The notes below the pieces were generated by a model. It was given only the letters and a program-made list of their open reading frames with translations, did no database searches and was not told the origin of the DNA. Positions 16,847 to 24,555 of a stretch of 64,000 nt of DNA are shown here, piece after piece. Source of the DNA: an uncultured Sphingobacteriaceae bacterium (GTDB lineage Bacteria; Bacteroidota; Bacteroidia; Sphingobacteriales; Sphingobacteriaceae). The number at the start of each line of letters is the position of its first letter. Within the stretch, counting starts at the first letter, position 1. Location of the stretch: NCBI GenBank assembly GCA_946480915.1, contig CAMLLO010000016.1:1-64000 (forward strand). Direction: 5' to 3'. The position numbers and the translations under genes were made by a program.

Positions 16847-17494
16847 TTACTGAACTTTTTTGAATGGCTCCAATCCTTTTTTAGGCCAAATGATTCTTTT
16901 GCCCTGAAAATCAATCTCATCATTAATATATATAGAATTGAAAAGGTCCACTTCTAAAGGAATGGTGCATTCAAAGTAGTTCACATTGAAACTATTTACT
17001 GAATATGTTTTGGTTGCCAAATCCTTTCTATATAATTGAATCAAGGGTTCTTTACCCGAATGACGTATTTCGATTCTTATAGTTCTGATGCTCTTTGAGT
17101 CGGCTATTACAAAACTTTTTTGTTCTTGGAATTGGCCAGGAACACCATTTATAACGCATCTATATTCTAAATTTTGGGGAAATAAATAGGAGAACTTTAC
17201 CGAATCCTTAGGTGTGATTACCACTTTTGCACTTTCACCAGGTAAAAGTTTTTCTACTACGCTAATAGGAAGGCTATCTGGGTTATAATAACTTGATAAT
17301 GCAATTTTGGTATCAACCGCTTTCCACGTTCCATTCGAAACATACAAAGGTTGTTCATACCGGTACATATAACCGAAAGTCGAATCCCTATTTAAAGTTA
17401 ATGTTTCAAGCCCGCGACTGTATATACCGGGCACCGTTTTTACCGCACAGGAGGTAAAGACAAAAACTGATATAATCAAAAATAGCTTTTTCAT
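16847..17494 (-). CDS. Lipoprotein adjacent to the Rhs-core gene
   Basis: A 215-aa protein with a lipobox (IISVFVFTSC, Cys at about 16), then a beta-rich domain starting with PGIYSRGLETLTLNRDSTFGY, a pattern seen in small Bacteroidetes lipoproteins that carry a copper-resistance or lipocalin-like fold. It begins 1 nt after the stop of the Rhs-core gene, so it is translationally linked to it. This makes it the best candidate for a protective partner of that gene, as inference. Confidence 0.68.
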   Translation of the reverse strand: MKKLFLIISVFVFTSCAVKTVPGIYSRGLETLTLNRDSTFGYMYRYEQPLYVSNGTWKAVDTKIALSSYYNPDSLPISVVEKLLPGESAKVVITPKDSVKFSYLFPQNLEYRCVINGVPGQFQEQKSFVIADSKSIRTIRIEIRHSGKEPLIQLYRKDLATKTYSVNSFNVNYFECTIPLEVDLFNSIYINDEIDFQGKRIIWPKKGLEPFKKVQ

Positions 17495-17495
17495 A

Positions 17496-18491
17496 TTAAT
17501 TACCTAAACCCTCTAAATAAGGCCATGATTTAACACCATTCTTATCAGTTGAGTAGATCCCATTAATATAATTTCCACCAATACCTTGAAGCGTAGTTGG
17601 AGTTGGTGTAAATGATGATGGAGGCAAACTTGCTGGATCAAAGGCAAATTGTCTTCTGTAGGCAGTCGTTTCTCCTGCGATCGGGGTATGACCGTTTAGA
17701 AAATAAAATGAGCTGGAGCCTGGAATGCCTCTTGTTAGTCCTTGTTGTACTTGACCAGCATGTGCCAGTTCATGAACAGTATTAGCAGCTGCACCACTGA
17801 TGTAATTTATCACAGTTGTCCCAGTAGCACTGGTCGAAAGATAACCTTGTGATGATCCAACAGGCAACTCGTTAAAAGCAAACATCTTAGTTTTATCAGC
17901 ACCCATTGCAGCAATTTCGCTTCGAGAAGTTGATATTTGGCCGCGAGCATCTGCTGCCGCGTTTCGTTTTTCAGCCAGACTCGCCACTTTATCCATATTG
18001 CCCTTATCTAGAGCCTTAGCTATTCTCGATGTCAAATTAGACTCCCTCTTTTGAAGCTGGCTCTCTGTTCGTTTTAACTGTGCATCAATTTGCGCGGCTT
18101 TCTTTTTATCTTTTGGATCTTCCCATTCTTTACCATTAGGGTCAATTCTATTTACAGGATTGTTACCTACATAGGCATATGGGGAATAAGGCATATATTT
18201 TTCAGCAAGTGGGTCAACCGTTGACCAACGCAATAGTTTATCTTGGGTAATTACTATTTTTTGTAAGATACTATCATTTCGCCCAATAAGGTTAATCACC
18301 TTTTCTTGGAAATCAAATTCTAAAAATTTGACTAGCTTATCGGGATCATCTGCGGGAACACGTAATCTATCCAGCCTGCTTTCTTTATAAACTACTTTAG
18401 GCTTATAACCGAAAATGTCATAAGGATTGTTTTGGGCGAAGGCGGAAATTGTAATCGTTAGAAGGATGACATTAAGAAGGAGTTTTTTCAT
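17496..18491 (-). CDS. Exported mini-Rhs protein: signal peptide, Rhs core, coiled coil and C-terminal HExxH domain
   Basis: The frame opens at 18560, but the first 23 codons overlap the upstream gene. The ATG at 18491 gives a clean signal peptide (hydrophobic 4-18, cleavage at AFAQ). Residues 88-121 contain the Rhs-associated core pattern (LLRWSTVDPLAEKY, SPYAYVGNNPVNRIDPNG). A charged helical region follows (about 125-200), then a domain with HELAH at residues 240-244 and GETTAYRR with E274, a layout seen in zinc metallopeptidase toxin domains. There are no YD repeats at all. At 331 aa it is far shorter than normal Rhs proteins, so it is either a relic or a compact effector. Confidence 0.75.
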   Translation of the reverse strand: MKKLLLNVILLTITISAFAQNNPYDIFGYKPKVVYKESRLDRLRVPADDPDKLVKFLEFDFQEKVINLIGRNDSILQKIVITQDKLLRWSTVDPLAEKYMPYSPYAYVGNNPVNRIDPNGKEWEDPKDKKKAAQIDAQLKRTESQLQKRESNLTSRIAKALDKGNMDKVASLAEKRNAAADARGQISTSRSEIAAMGADKTKMFAFNELPVGSSQGYLSTSATGTTVINYISGAAANTVHELAHAGQVQQGLTRGIPGSSSFYFLNGHTPIAGETTAYRRQFAFDPASLPPSSFTPTPTTLQGIGGNYINGIYSTDKNGVKSWPYLEGLGN

Positions 18492-18502
18492 GTTACTTTT
18501 AA

Positions 18503-19567
18503 TTAATTGTTCACTGATAGATTCTGCTTTGCCTTTTCTTTCTCCACAGCCTTCATCCATTCTTTGTATAACTCTGGCGGCATGTCCTTATAACCGAGGG
18601 TATGGATCTTAGCTAATGTATTTTTATAAAGTTTAATATTAGTGATTAGAAATTCATGATTAGGAGAGGCTTTTTTCTTTTCAATTTTAAGTTTAGCATC
18701 TACATAGTTAGCCTTAAGTTGTAATAAAGGAATACATTGGGGGTAATGCTTTAGCGCTGTATTTATAACATTTATAAAAAAATCATCTTTCCCGAACTGG
18801 AAGTGATAGGCGTTTGCCAAGTCATACATAGTCATCGCAATTGCTTCTTTATCTGTAAGTGGAGCCATATAACTTCCCTTTTTTATCGCCTCTACACTTA
18901 TCGCCATTTCCTTTATTATCCATTGGTCCCTGGGAAACCCCCCATTTGTTAGTTCCACATTAGTCCATTGACCTTTTTCGTCCAAATGTTTTATATAGAT
19001 ATGGTTTGGAGCCAAGGCTAAACTTGCCTTTCCACCTATTTCTTCACATAAAATTTTATAATAATAAGGCAGTGAATGACAGTTGCCAGAATGCGTCCTT
19101 ACGAGTTTTGTTACAAACATCTTGGTCCAATCTTTTTCTCCCATGAAGTCTTTAAAATCGTACCTGAAGGGTTTAAAATTATTTGCAATGATACTATCCG
19201 TCATGTAAGTAAATGCAGCCCAATTCGGTGCTGTTTTGTAACCTTGGATGCCTTTAGATCGAATCATATCCTTTAGTTGTCTTCCTACATTCGAAACATC
19301 CGCACAAAATGCCTGATAATTTAACTTTCCTTTGTGAAATGAATTTTCAGTTAAGAAGACGGATCTTTTGAAATCAATAGATTTTGACCCATTCAACATC
19401 TTTCGTTGCTCTTCAAAGGATTGCCTATAGAGCGCTTTCGCTTCCTGATCTTGAGAAAAAGCTGACGGGCAAATTGACCATACTAGTAAAAGTTGTAAAA
19501 GTATTTTCACAGAATAGGAGATATTAGGTATCTGTTTGTAAATATATTTATTAAAAATTAAATTCAA
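18503..19567 (-). CDS. Exported transglutaminase-like cysteine protein
   Basis: A 354-aa protein with an N-terminal signal or anchor (LLQLLLVWSICPSAFSQ, about 23-39). The core resembles bacterial transglutaminase-like domains: HSGNCHSLPYYYKILCEEIG with Cys at about 163, NHIYIKH with His at 189 or 194, and WTNVELTNGG with Glu at about 205, the Cys-His-acid order. A helical repeat-like C-terminus follows. It is 11 nt upstream of the mini-Rhs gene and overlaps the preceding 94-aa gene by 4 nt, so all are one operon. Activity could be proteolytic or cross-linking; substrate unknown. Confidence 0.68.
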   Translation of the reverse strand: MNLIFNKYIYKQIPNISYSVKILLQLLLVWSICPSAFSQDQEAKALYRQSFEEQRKMLNGSKSIDFKRSVFLTENSFHKGKLNYQAFCADVSNVGRQLKDMIRSKGIQGYKTAPNWAAFTYMTDSIIANNFKPFRYDFKDFMGEKDWTKMFVTKLVRTHSGNCHSLPYYYKILCEEIGGKASLALAPNHIYIKHLDEKGQWTNVELTNGGFPRDQWIIKEMAISVEAIKKGSYMAPLTDKEAIAMTMYDLANAYHFQFGKDDFFINVINTALKHYPQCIPLLQLKANYVDAKLKIEKKKASPNHEFLITNIKLYKNTLAKIHTLGYKDMPPELYKEWMKAVEKEKAKQNLSVNN

Positions 19568-19848
19568 ATATCTTCTCTTAATTTTCCTTGGCTTTCATAA
19601 ATAAGGCTAGCGGCAATTACAAGTTTGTCTAATTGAGAAAAAAAATAGCCATAGTCCTCAATATCCTGCTTTTTAAGCAGCTCTGCCCCTGGCTTTATCG
19701 TCAATTTAAGCCGTTCACAAAGAATATTTTGTGCAACGCCTATAGGGTATTGGATGAAAAAAGCTTCTAGTAGCAACAAGGCATCTTCTTTGTATAAGAT
19801 AGTTGTGTTATTCAAGGTTAACTCTTTAATCAATCGAAATACTTCCAA
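19564..19848 (-). CDS. Small cytoplasmic protein heading the minus-strand effector-like operon
   Basis: A 94-aa helical protein without signal peptide (FRLIKELTLNNTTILY, then LLKKQDIEDYGYFFSQLDKL). Its stop overlaps the start of the transglutaminase-like gene by 4 nt. No family is recognised. As first gene of the cluster it may be a regulator or cognate inhibitor, but nothing in the sequence shows which. Confidence 0.55.
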   Translation of the reverse strand: MEVFRLIKELTLNNTTILYKEDALLLLEAFFIQYPIGVAQNILCERLKLTIKPGAELLKKQDIEDYGYFFSQLDKLVIAASLIYESQGKLREDI

Positions 19849-19940
19849 GTTCCCTCGGAACCTTCAAGGGTATTAGCAAATATTGATATCGTTAGTAAAT
19901 GTCAATTCCGAACTCTTTCGCAAAATAATAAAGTTTTTTT

Positions 19941-19964
19941 AAATGTGTCCTGCGGAGCACATTT
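19941..19964. promoter_or_regulatory. Hairpin/inverted repeat upstream of the second XRE gene
   Basis: AAATGTG (19941-19947) and CACATTT (19958-19964) pair, and with one bulged G the inner TCC/GGA extends the stem. It lies 37 nt before the XRE start at 20002 and in the divergent interval with the minus-strand operon, suitable for an autoregulatory operator. A hairpin in the mRNA leader is an alternative. Confidence 0.4.
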
Positions 19965-20001
19965 ATTTTTCAAAAGACAATGCACCTTTCCTTTCACAAC
20001 C

Positions 20002-20235
20002 ATGAAGGAAAACCATAAAGGTCATTATATCAATATTGGTGAGAATCTTCGAAGGATTAGACTGGATAAGGGCTATTCTCAACAGGTCCTTTCAAATAAA
20101 TGTGACGTAGAAAGAGCGCGAATCAGCCGGATCGAAAATGGCACGGAAGATATTAAGGTCTCAACCCTTCTAAAGTTGGCAGATGCGCTTGAAGTTGACT
20201 TTGTGGACTTAATTACTACACATACTAAAGAATAG
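20002..20235 (+). CDS. XRE-family transcriptional regulator
   Basis: The frame is open from 19945, but the ATG at 20002 gives the usual compact 77-aa Cro/C1-type protein: IGENLRRIRLDKGYSQQVLS, then CDVERARISRIENG and STLLKLADALEVDFVDLI. Residues 11-65 make one full helix-turn-helix domain. It diverges from the minus-strand operon starting at 19848 and is followed in the same direction by the histone H1-like gene. Likely a local repressor. Confidence 0.85.
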   Translation: MKENHKGHYINIGENLRRIRLDKGYSQQVLSNKCDVERARISRIENGTEDIKVSTLLKLADALEVDFVDLITTHTKE

Positions 20236-20290
20236 ACCATTCATTGCGAAATTGATTTTTCTTTCGCATCTTGACTTCTAAACATAAATC

Positions 20291-20470
20291 ATGAATAACT
20301 ATAACAAGTTAAAAGACCTACTGGCATCTATTGAAGGCGATGCTGACAAATTTTACAACAAAGGTATCAGTGCTGCGGGAACTAGAGTCCGGAAGGGATT
20401 ACAGGATATTAAGACGCTAGCTTCTGATATGAGAAAAGAAGTTACAGACATTAAAAACAAAGCCAAATAA
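20291..20470 (+). CDS. Histone H1-like (Hc1-type) small basic protein
   Basis: ATG 20291 to TAA 20468-20470 encodes 59 residues. The segments KLKDLLASIEGDADKFYNKG and AAGTRVRKGLQDIK match the short histone H1-like proteins common in Bacteroidetes, which are thought to bind and compact DNA. The C-terminal tail is Lys-rich (KNKAK). It is the only nucleoid-type protein in the window, and its place on the element suggests it could silence or package element DNA (inference). A terminator hairpin follows at once. Confidence 0.8.
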   Translation: MNNYNKLKDLLASIEGDADKFYNKGISAAGTRVRKGLQDIKTLASDMRKEVTDIKNKAK

Positions 20471-20472
20471 AT

Positions 20473-20500
20473 GAAAGAGCTGCAAGAGGCGGCTCTTTTC
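20473..20500. terminator. Bidirectional terminator between the histone-like gene and the convergent exported protein gene
   Basis: AAAGAGC (20474-20480) pairs with GCTCTTT (20492-20498), continued by one more T; the A-rich left arm serves the minus strand. It lies 3 nt after the plus-strand stop and touches the minus-strand stop. Confidence 0.65.
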
Positions 20501-20927
20501 ATTTATGGATGTATGTATATCGGTCATGATACTTCCCATTCTCGCGCGTAATCTGTAAAGTGTCCTTATTCAAAATATTAATAGTTAGACTGTAAGTATC
20601 CATTATCAGTTTGCCTTTTGCGGTAATTAACCAGGTTCCTGCTTTGAGAATATCTTTTTCTCCTTCGCAGCGGACTTTACCACTCCTTACCTCGTAGGTA
20701 TTATAAGCACCGAAGCGTAGCTCATCGTCTTTGTCACACTGTTTTTCGCTCTGTTCAACAATTTTCCATGCAGTATTTCCGACTTTAACTTCTAAAGTGC
20801 CGTAGTAATTCCAAGTCTTTTGAGTTAAAAGCCGTTCTTGTTCATCAGTTGCAATTAAAGTCAAGCCGCTAAAGGTCGGCCATAATGCAATGCAAAGAAT
20901 CATGCAGATAGGCATTTTGCTTTTCAT
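20499..20927 (-). CDS. Small exported lipocalin-like protein
   Basis: A 142-aa protein with a signal peptide (hydrophobic about 6-20). The mature part reads as a small beta-barrel: QKTWNYYGTLEVKVG, two Cys (CDKDDELRF and RCEGEKDI) possibly forming a disulfide, GTWLITAKGKLIMDTYSLTI and a C-terminal tyrosine-rich end. Many Bacteroidetes lipocalin-like proteins share the GTW...L..L motif. It is monocistronic. Function unknown. Confidence 0.65.
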   Translation of the reverse strand: MKSKMPICMILCIALWPTFSGLTLIATDEQERLLTQKTWNYYGTLEVKVGNTAWKIVEQSEKQCDKDDELRFGAYNTYEVRSGKVRCEGEKDILKAGTWLITAKGKLIMDTYSLTINILNKDTLQITRENGKYHDRYTYIHK

Positions 20928-21001
20928 TCTATAAATATGTAATTAACGAGCGAAAAGGACAATATTAAATTCCAGTTATTATTAATCATTAACACAAAGT
21001 T

Positions 21002-21108
21002 AGATTAAGGGCTTCTGTAGCGGTCAAAAGCTTCCGGCATAAACGCTCTTGGCCAATGCACTTTAGCCATTTATTCCTTTTCCTTTTGACCTTGATTGCC
21101 CTTAATCT
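21002..21108. repeat. Nested inverted repeats upstream of radC-like gene (cruciform or structured leader)
   Basis: Outer arms AGATTAAGGGC (21002-21012) and GCCCTTAATCT (21098-21108) are perfect 11-bp complements. Inner arms GGTCAAAAG (21022-21030) and CTTTTGACC (21083-21091) are perfect 9-bp complements. The 52-nt apical part contains further GGC/GCC pairings. The element ends 36 nt before the RadC/JAB start. It could be a structured mRNA leader, an sRNA or a single-strand origin; there is no T-run, so it is not a terminator. Confidence 0.65.
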
Positions 21109-21144
21109 GATCGAGCGCCATAATTAATTTTTAATCATCAAATT

Positions 21145-21615
21145 ATGGAAAAGCTTCAAAATCAAATTTCATTGTTCCAAGTAGCAGAAATCAATATTAC
21201 TTATAAACCAAAGTTCAAAGCCTCTGAGAGACCAAAGGTTTCAAGTTCCAAAGACCTTTACAGCGTATTATACAATAATTGGGATTTAGATATATTAGAA
21301 TTGAAAGAGCAGTTTAAAATCATCTTATTAAACCGAGCAAATAAGGTACTTGGAATTTCCGAAGTGTCTACCGGAGGATTTGCCGGCACAGTTGCAGACC
21401 CTAAAGTCATTTTCTCAACTGCCTTAAAAGCATGTGCCAGTTCAATTATCCTAAGCCATAACCATCCATCAGGAAATTTGAAGCCAAGTCAGGCTGATTT
21501 AAATTTAACAAGGAAAATAAAGAATGGTGGGGATTTGCTTGACATAGCGGTTCTCGATCATATCATCCTGACTGCCGAAAGTTATTTTTCTTTTGCAGAT
21601 GAAGGGCTTTTATAG
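21145..21615 (+). CDS. RadC/JAB-domain protein of mobile-element type
   Basis: A 156-aa protein containing only the MPN+/JAB domain. The JAMM zinc motif is SHNHPSGNLKPSQAD (about residues 109-123), preceded by Glu in ISEVSTGG near 72. It lacks the N-terminal helix-hairpin-helix of chromosomal RadC, which is typical of the copies carried on plasmids and conjugative elements. Despite the historical 'DNA repair' label the function is unresolved; a metallopeptidase-like activity is plausible. The stop codon lies within its own terminator hairpin. Confidence 0.9.
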   Translation: MEKLQNQISLFQVAEINITYKPKFKASERPKVSSSKDLYSVLYNNWDLDILELKEQFKIILLNRANKVLGISEVSTGGFAGTVADPKVIFSTALKACASSIILSHNHPSGNLKPSQADLNLTRKIKNGGDLLDIAVLDHIILTAESYFSFADEGLL

Positions 21616-21626
21616 CCCTTTTTTTT
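21602..21626 (+). terminator. Terminator overlapping the end of the radC-like gene
   Basis: AAGGGCT (21602-21608) pairs with AGCCCTT (21614-21620) around a 5-nt loop, with T residues through 21626. The TAG stop sits in the loop and stem. Confidence 0.85.
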
Positions 21627-21649
21627 GAATATTCAAACTTAAATAAAAA

Positions 21650-21672
21650 AGGGTTGTACTTAGTACAACCCT
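21650..21672 (-). terminator. Terminator for the minus-strand efflux operon
   Basis: AGGGTTGTAC (21650-21659) and GTACAACCCT (21663-21672) form a perfect 10-bp stem with a 3-nt loop. The A-run at 21645-21650 becomes a T-run on the minus strand, so the hairpin would stop transcripts arriving from the right. Confidence 0.75.
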
Positions 21673-21825
21673 ACATCTACCTATGAAAAACGTCCCTTTG
21701 GGAGGGACAAACGATGTTACACAATCTTTCTAGCAATGCCAGATTTCGATTTAGCATTGCTATATGGGATTTATCTAATTTGCGGGCGATATTGGCCTTC
21801 ATTATTCATTAAATCCAGAAATCGT

Positions 21826-21975
21826 TTATTTAATTTCTTTGCCGACTGGTAAACTAAAATAAAAAGTAGAGCCATTACCTTGTTCACTTTCTAACCAAAT
21901 TCTTCCTCCATGGCGTTCAATGATTTCTTTACAAGAGATAGGCAAAGAACTAAATGCTTGTGAGGACAATGTGAG
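21826..21975 (-). pseudogene. C-terminal remnant of a sensor histidine kinase
   Basis: A 49-codon minus-strand open stretch, closed upstream by an in-frame TAG (21976-21978), encodes a clear kinase tail: [33 protein letters not shown]. This is the end of the G2 helix through the last strands of the HATPase_c domain. The catalytic N and G1 boxes are absent, and the Gly residues expected before LPI are replaced (AFSS). It has no start codon and lies just downstream of the DedA gene, so it is a decayed fragment, perhaps left by a deletion at the module junction. Confidence 0.75.
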
Positions 21976-21999
21976 CTAAAGACGCAATTATTAAATCAA

Positions 22000-22632
22000 T
22001 TACGACCGCTTCCTCACTTCCCTGATTATCGCAATCAACGCGACCACTATACTTACCGGAAGTATATAGCCGAGATAGTTTTTGATTTGAGGAAACTGAG
22101 CACCTAGCAGATAGCCTGCCATGGTAAACGCGCTTACATACAATAGAACAGCAGTTAGAGAAAGCGGAAAAAAGGTACGAACAGGCATTCGGGTTGTGCC
22201 CGCAATAACTGGGCTAAAGGGCCGGATAACCGGTAAAAACTTACCTAAAATAATTGCTCCTTTTTTATGTTTCCTGATATATTCTTCGGCCATGTTCAGA
22301 TACTTTTTCTTGAAGTACCAGGTGTCTTCCTTACTGTAAATACGGTGTTTGAAGCGTCTCCCGATGTAAAATCCGGAAATATCCCCGGCAAAGGCTGCGA
22401 AAATAATACAAACTAGTAAAGTGACGATATCAACCTTTAGCGTTTGGCTGCTAACCAAAAGGCCGGCTGTAAAAAGCAAAGTTTCTCCTCCGGGTACAAT
22501 AAGGCCGAGGAGTAACCCGGTTTCGGCGAATACAAGCGCAAGAATAATGAAAAAGCCTCCCCACTCAATTAGTCCCGATGTTTCAATTAACAGTATCATA
22601 AGAAAGAAATTTGATAGCATCTTGCATAGCAT
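22000..22632 (-). CDS. DedA-family membrane protein
   Basis: The open frame begins at 22668 inside the kinase gene; the ATG at 22632, 1 nt after the kinase stop, is the likely start (ATG 22620 is another). The 210-aa protein shows DedA/SNARE-associated features: FAETGLLLGLIVPGGETLLF (the E...PGGE re-entrant loop), GDISGFYIGRRF and GKFLPVIRPFSPVIAGTTRM, with about five membrane segments. DedA proteins act as lipid scramblases or undecaprenyl-phosphate and phospholipid transporters and affect resistance to cationic peptides. It is the last gene of the efflux operon, which is unusual company. Confidence 0.85.
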   Translation of the reverse strand: MLCKMLSNFFLMILLIETSGLIEWGGFFIILALVFAETGLLLGLIVPGGETLLFTAGLLVSSQTLKVDIVTLLVCIIFAAFAGDISGFYIGRRFKHRIYSKEDTWYFKKKYLNMAEEYIRKHKKGAIILGKFLPVIRPFSPVIAGTTRMPVRTFFPLSLTAVLLYVSAFTMAGYLLGAQFPQIKNYLGYILPVSIVVALIAIIREVRKRS

Positions 22633-22633
22633 G

Positions 22634-23881
22634 TTAGTTGTTAAAAAAAAGTGAAATATGATGAGCAAGATTATAGGAGTAAGTTATCTTAATGCCGAAA
22701 GTATCACAGATTTCTTTTACGACTGCAAGCCCAAGGCCACTTCCTTTTGAATTTCGCCCTTTGTGAAACCTATCAAATATTTGTTCATGATTGAAATCTA
22801 TTTTGGGCCCTGAGTTAGATATCTGTAAGGAGTTCTCAGTTAAGGAGCATTCAATTGTTCCACCCTGATTATTGTGTCGGATCGCATTGCTTAATAAATT
22901 GTTCAGCAAAATATCAAGAAGATCTTTATTTACACGTATTGAAGAACTTTCAAGATTTAAATCAATCTGAAGATTTTTAGCCTTTATTAATTCTTCAAAC
23001 TGGGTAATTTTCTTTTCTAAAGTTTGCTTCAAGTCTATTACCTCGGCTTCCTGATATTGATTATTGCCTATTTTGGTTAAAAGTAGCAACATCTGATTTA
23101 GCTTAGTTAATCGCTCGGTTGCATTAAATATACCTTGCAGGGGCTCGGTTTGATTTGCTGTTGAAGTTTGTATTAAAAGATCAAGCTTTGATTTAATAAT
23201 TGCCAAAGGAGTTTGCATTTCATGGGAGGCATTCTCCGTGAAATGCTTTAAGGTCTCATATTCACGTGCTACTCTTTCAGTCATCAAACCGACCGATTTA
23301 TTTAACTCATCAAATTCTTGCACCTTACTGGGAGGAAGGCTTAGCATTTTATTTGTGTGTAAATCAAATGCTTTTAGTTGCAGAAGAGTGTTAAAAAATG
23401 GCTGCCACACTTTACCCAAAACAAAGCGATTGATCAAAAATATCATTACAAATAATAGCGAAAAAATAAGACCAGTAATTCCGACAATTAACCTCAGAAG
23501 GTATTCTGCCTCTACCTGGGATTTATATACAACCGCTTTAAAGGGGGTACCATTAGCTAAAACTGGAAACGAAAGACTTCTATAAGGTTCCGTTTTACCA
23601 TCCTTTGTGCTTAATTGCTTGGTATCAAGAATTTCGCGATTTAGATTTGCAGAGTCTGCAGGTTCAAATTTTATAAGCTGATGCTTATAATCTGAGGCTA
23701 CGGGCAACTTATTGTTAAACTTTATATAATCGAGAATCTCTTGTTCCTCAACCCGCAAATCTTTATCTATTTGACGGATTAAAATTGTTCTGATAATATA
23801 ATAATACGCCACACTGCTTAACAGCATAATTATAAACGCTGTTAAAAGATGCACTCGACTATACTTGTTTAATAATTTCAT
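22634..23881 (-). CDS. Sensor histidine kinase of the first RND efflux operon
   Basis: A 415-aa membrane kinase: TM1 (about 10-32), a 100-aa periplasmic loop, TM2 (about 130-152), then a dimerisation domain with phospho-acceptor ENASHEMQTPLAII (His at about 219), N-box LLSNAIRHNN and G-box GRNSKGSGLGLAVV. Its start overlaps the response-regulator stop by 4 nt. It is clearly paralogous to the kinase at 42966, including the N-terminal VEEQEI segment. The likely cue is periplasmic metal or envelope stress (inference). Confidence 0.9.
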   Translation of the reverse strand: MKLLNKYSRVHLLTAFIIMLLSSVAYYYIIRTILIRQIDKDLRVEEQEILDYIKFNNKLPVASDYKHQLIKFEPADSANLNREILDTKQLSTKDGKTEPYRSLSFPVLANGTPFKAVVYKSQVEAEYLLRLIVGITGLIFSLLFVMIFLINRFVLGKVWQPFFNTLLQLKAFDLHTNKMLSLPPSKVQEFDELNKSVGLMTERVAREYETLKHFTENASHEMQTPLAIIKSKLDLLIQTSTANQTEPLQGIFNATERLTKLNQMLLLLTKIGNNQYQEAEVIDLKQTLEKKITQFEELIKAKNLQIDLNLESSSIRVNKDLLDILLNNLLSNAIRHNNQGGTIECSLTENSLQISNSGPKIDFNHEQIFDRFHKGRNSKGSGLGLAVVKEICDTFGIKITYSYNLAHHISLFFNN

Positions 23882-24555
23882 TGGTCGATGAATCTATACC
23901 CCATGCCATAAACGGACTTAATATAATCCGGACATGTTTTTTCAGCTAGTTTTTTTCTAAGATTTCTGATATGAGTATAAATAAAATCAAAGTTATCGGC
24001 CATATCCATCTCATCACCCCAAAGATGTTCTGCGATAGCATTTTTGGAAATGACTTTTTTTTGATTGGTAATAAAATATAATAGCAACTCAAACTCTTTT
24101 TTAGTTAAATCTAAAGGTTCTTTCAAAAAATAAGCTATTTTAGACATAGTGTCAATTGAGATATCATGGAAGTCAACTATGGTATTCCCATTGAAGCTTC
24201 TTCGTCTAATAATCGCTGCAAGCCTGGCACTCAGTTCAGCCAGATGAAATGGTTTGGCGAGATAATCGTCTGCACCTAACTGGAACCCTTCTATTTTGTC
24301 ATCCAAAGAATTTTTAGCAGAAATAATGAGCACCCCATCCAACTTTCTATTAATCTTAAGATACTTAAGAAGCTCTAGTCCGCTTCCCCCAGGTAAAGTG
24401 ATATCAAGCAGGATACAGTCATAGTCATATAATCCAATTTTCTCTTTAGCTGCATAATAGTCAATTGCAGTTTCACATAGATAACCTTGCTCTTTTAGAT
24501 AACTAACCAAGCTACCACTAAGTTCCTGTTCGTCTTCTACTATAAGTATTTTCAA
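23878..24555 (-). CDS. OmpR-family response regulator of the first RND operon
   Basis: A 225-aa regulator: receiver domain with acidic pocket EDE (8-10), phospho-acceptor Asp in [11 protein letters not shown] (about 51) and Lys in [10 protein letters not shown] (about 101); a C-terminal winged helix ends with [12 protein letters not shown]. It overlaps the RND pump gene by 4 nt and the kinase gene by 4 nt, so pump and regulator are one transcript. The second copy at 42292 has the same length and many identical blocks ([24 protein letters not shown]). Confidence 0.92.
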   Translation of the reverse strand: MKILIVEDEQELSGSLVSYLKEQGYLCETAIDYYAAKEKIGLYDYDCILLDITLPGGSGLELLKYLKINRKLDGVLIISAKNSLDDKIEGFQLGADDYLAKPFHLAELSARLAAIIRRRSFNGNTIVDFHDISIDTMSKIAYFLKEPLDLTKKEFELLLYFITNQKKVISKNAIAEHLWGDEMDMADNFDFIYTHIRNLRKKLAEKTCPDYIKSVYGMGYRFIDQ

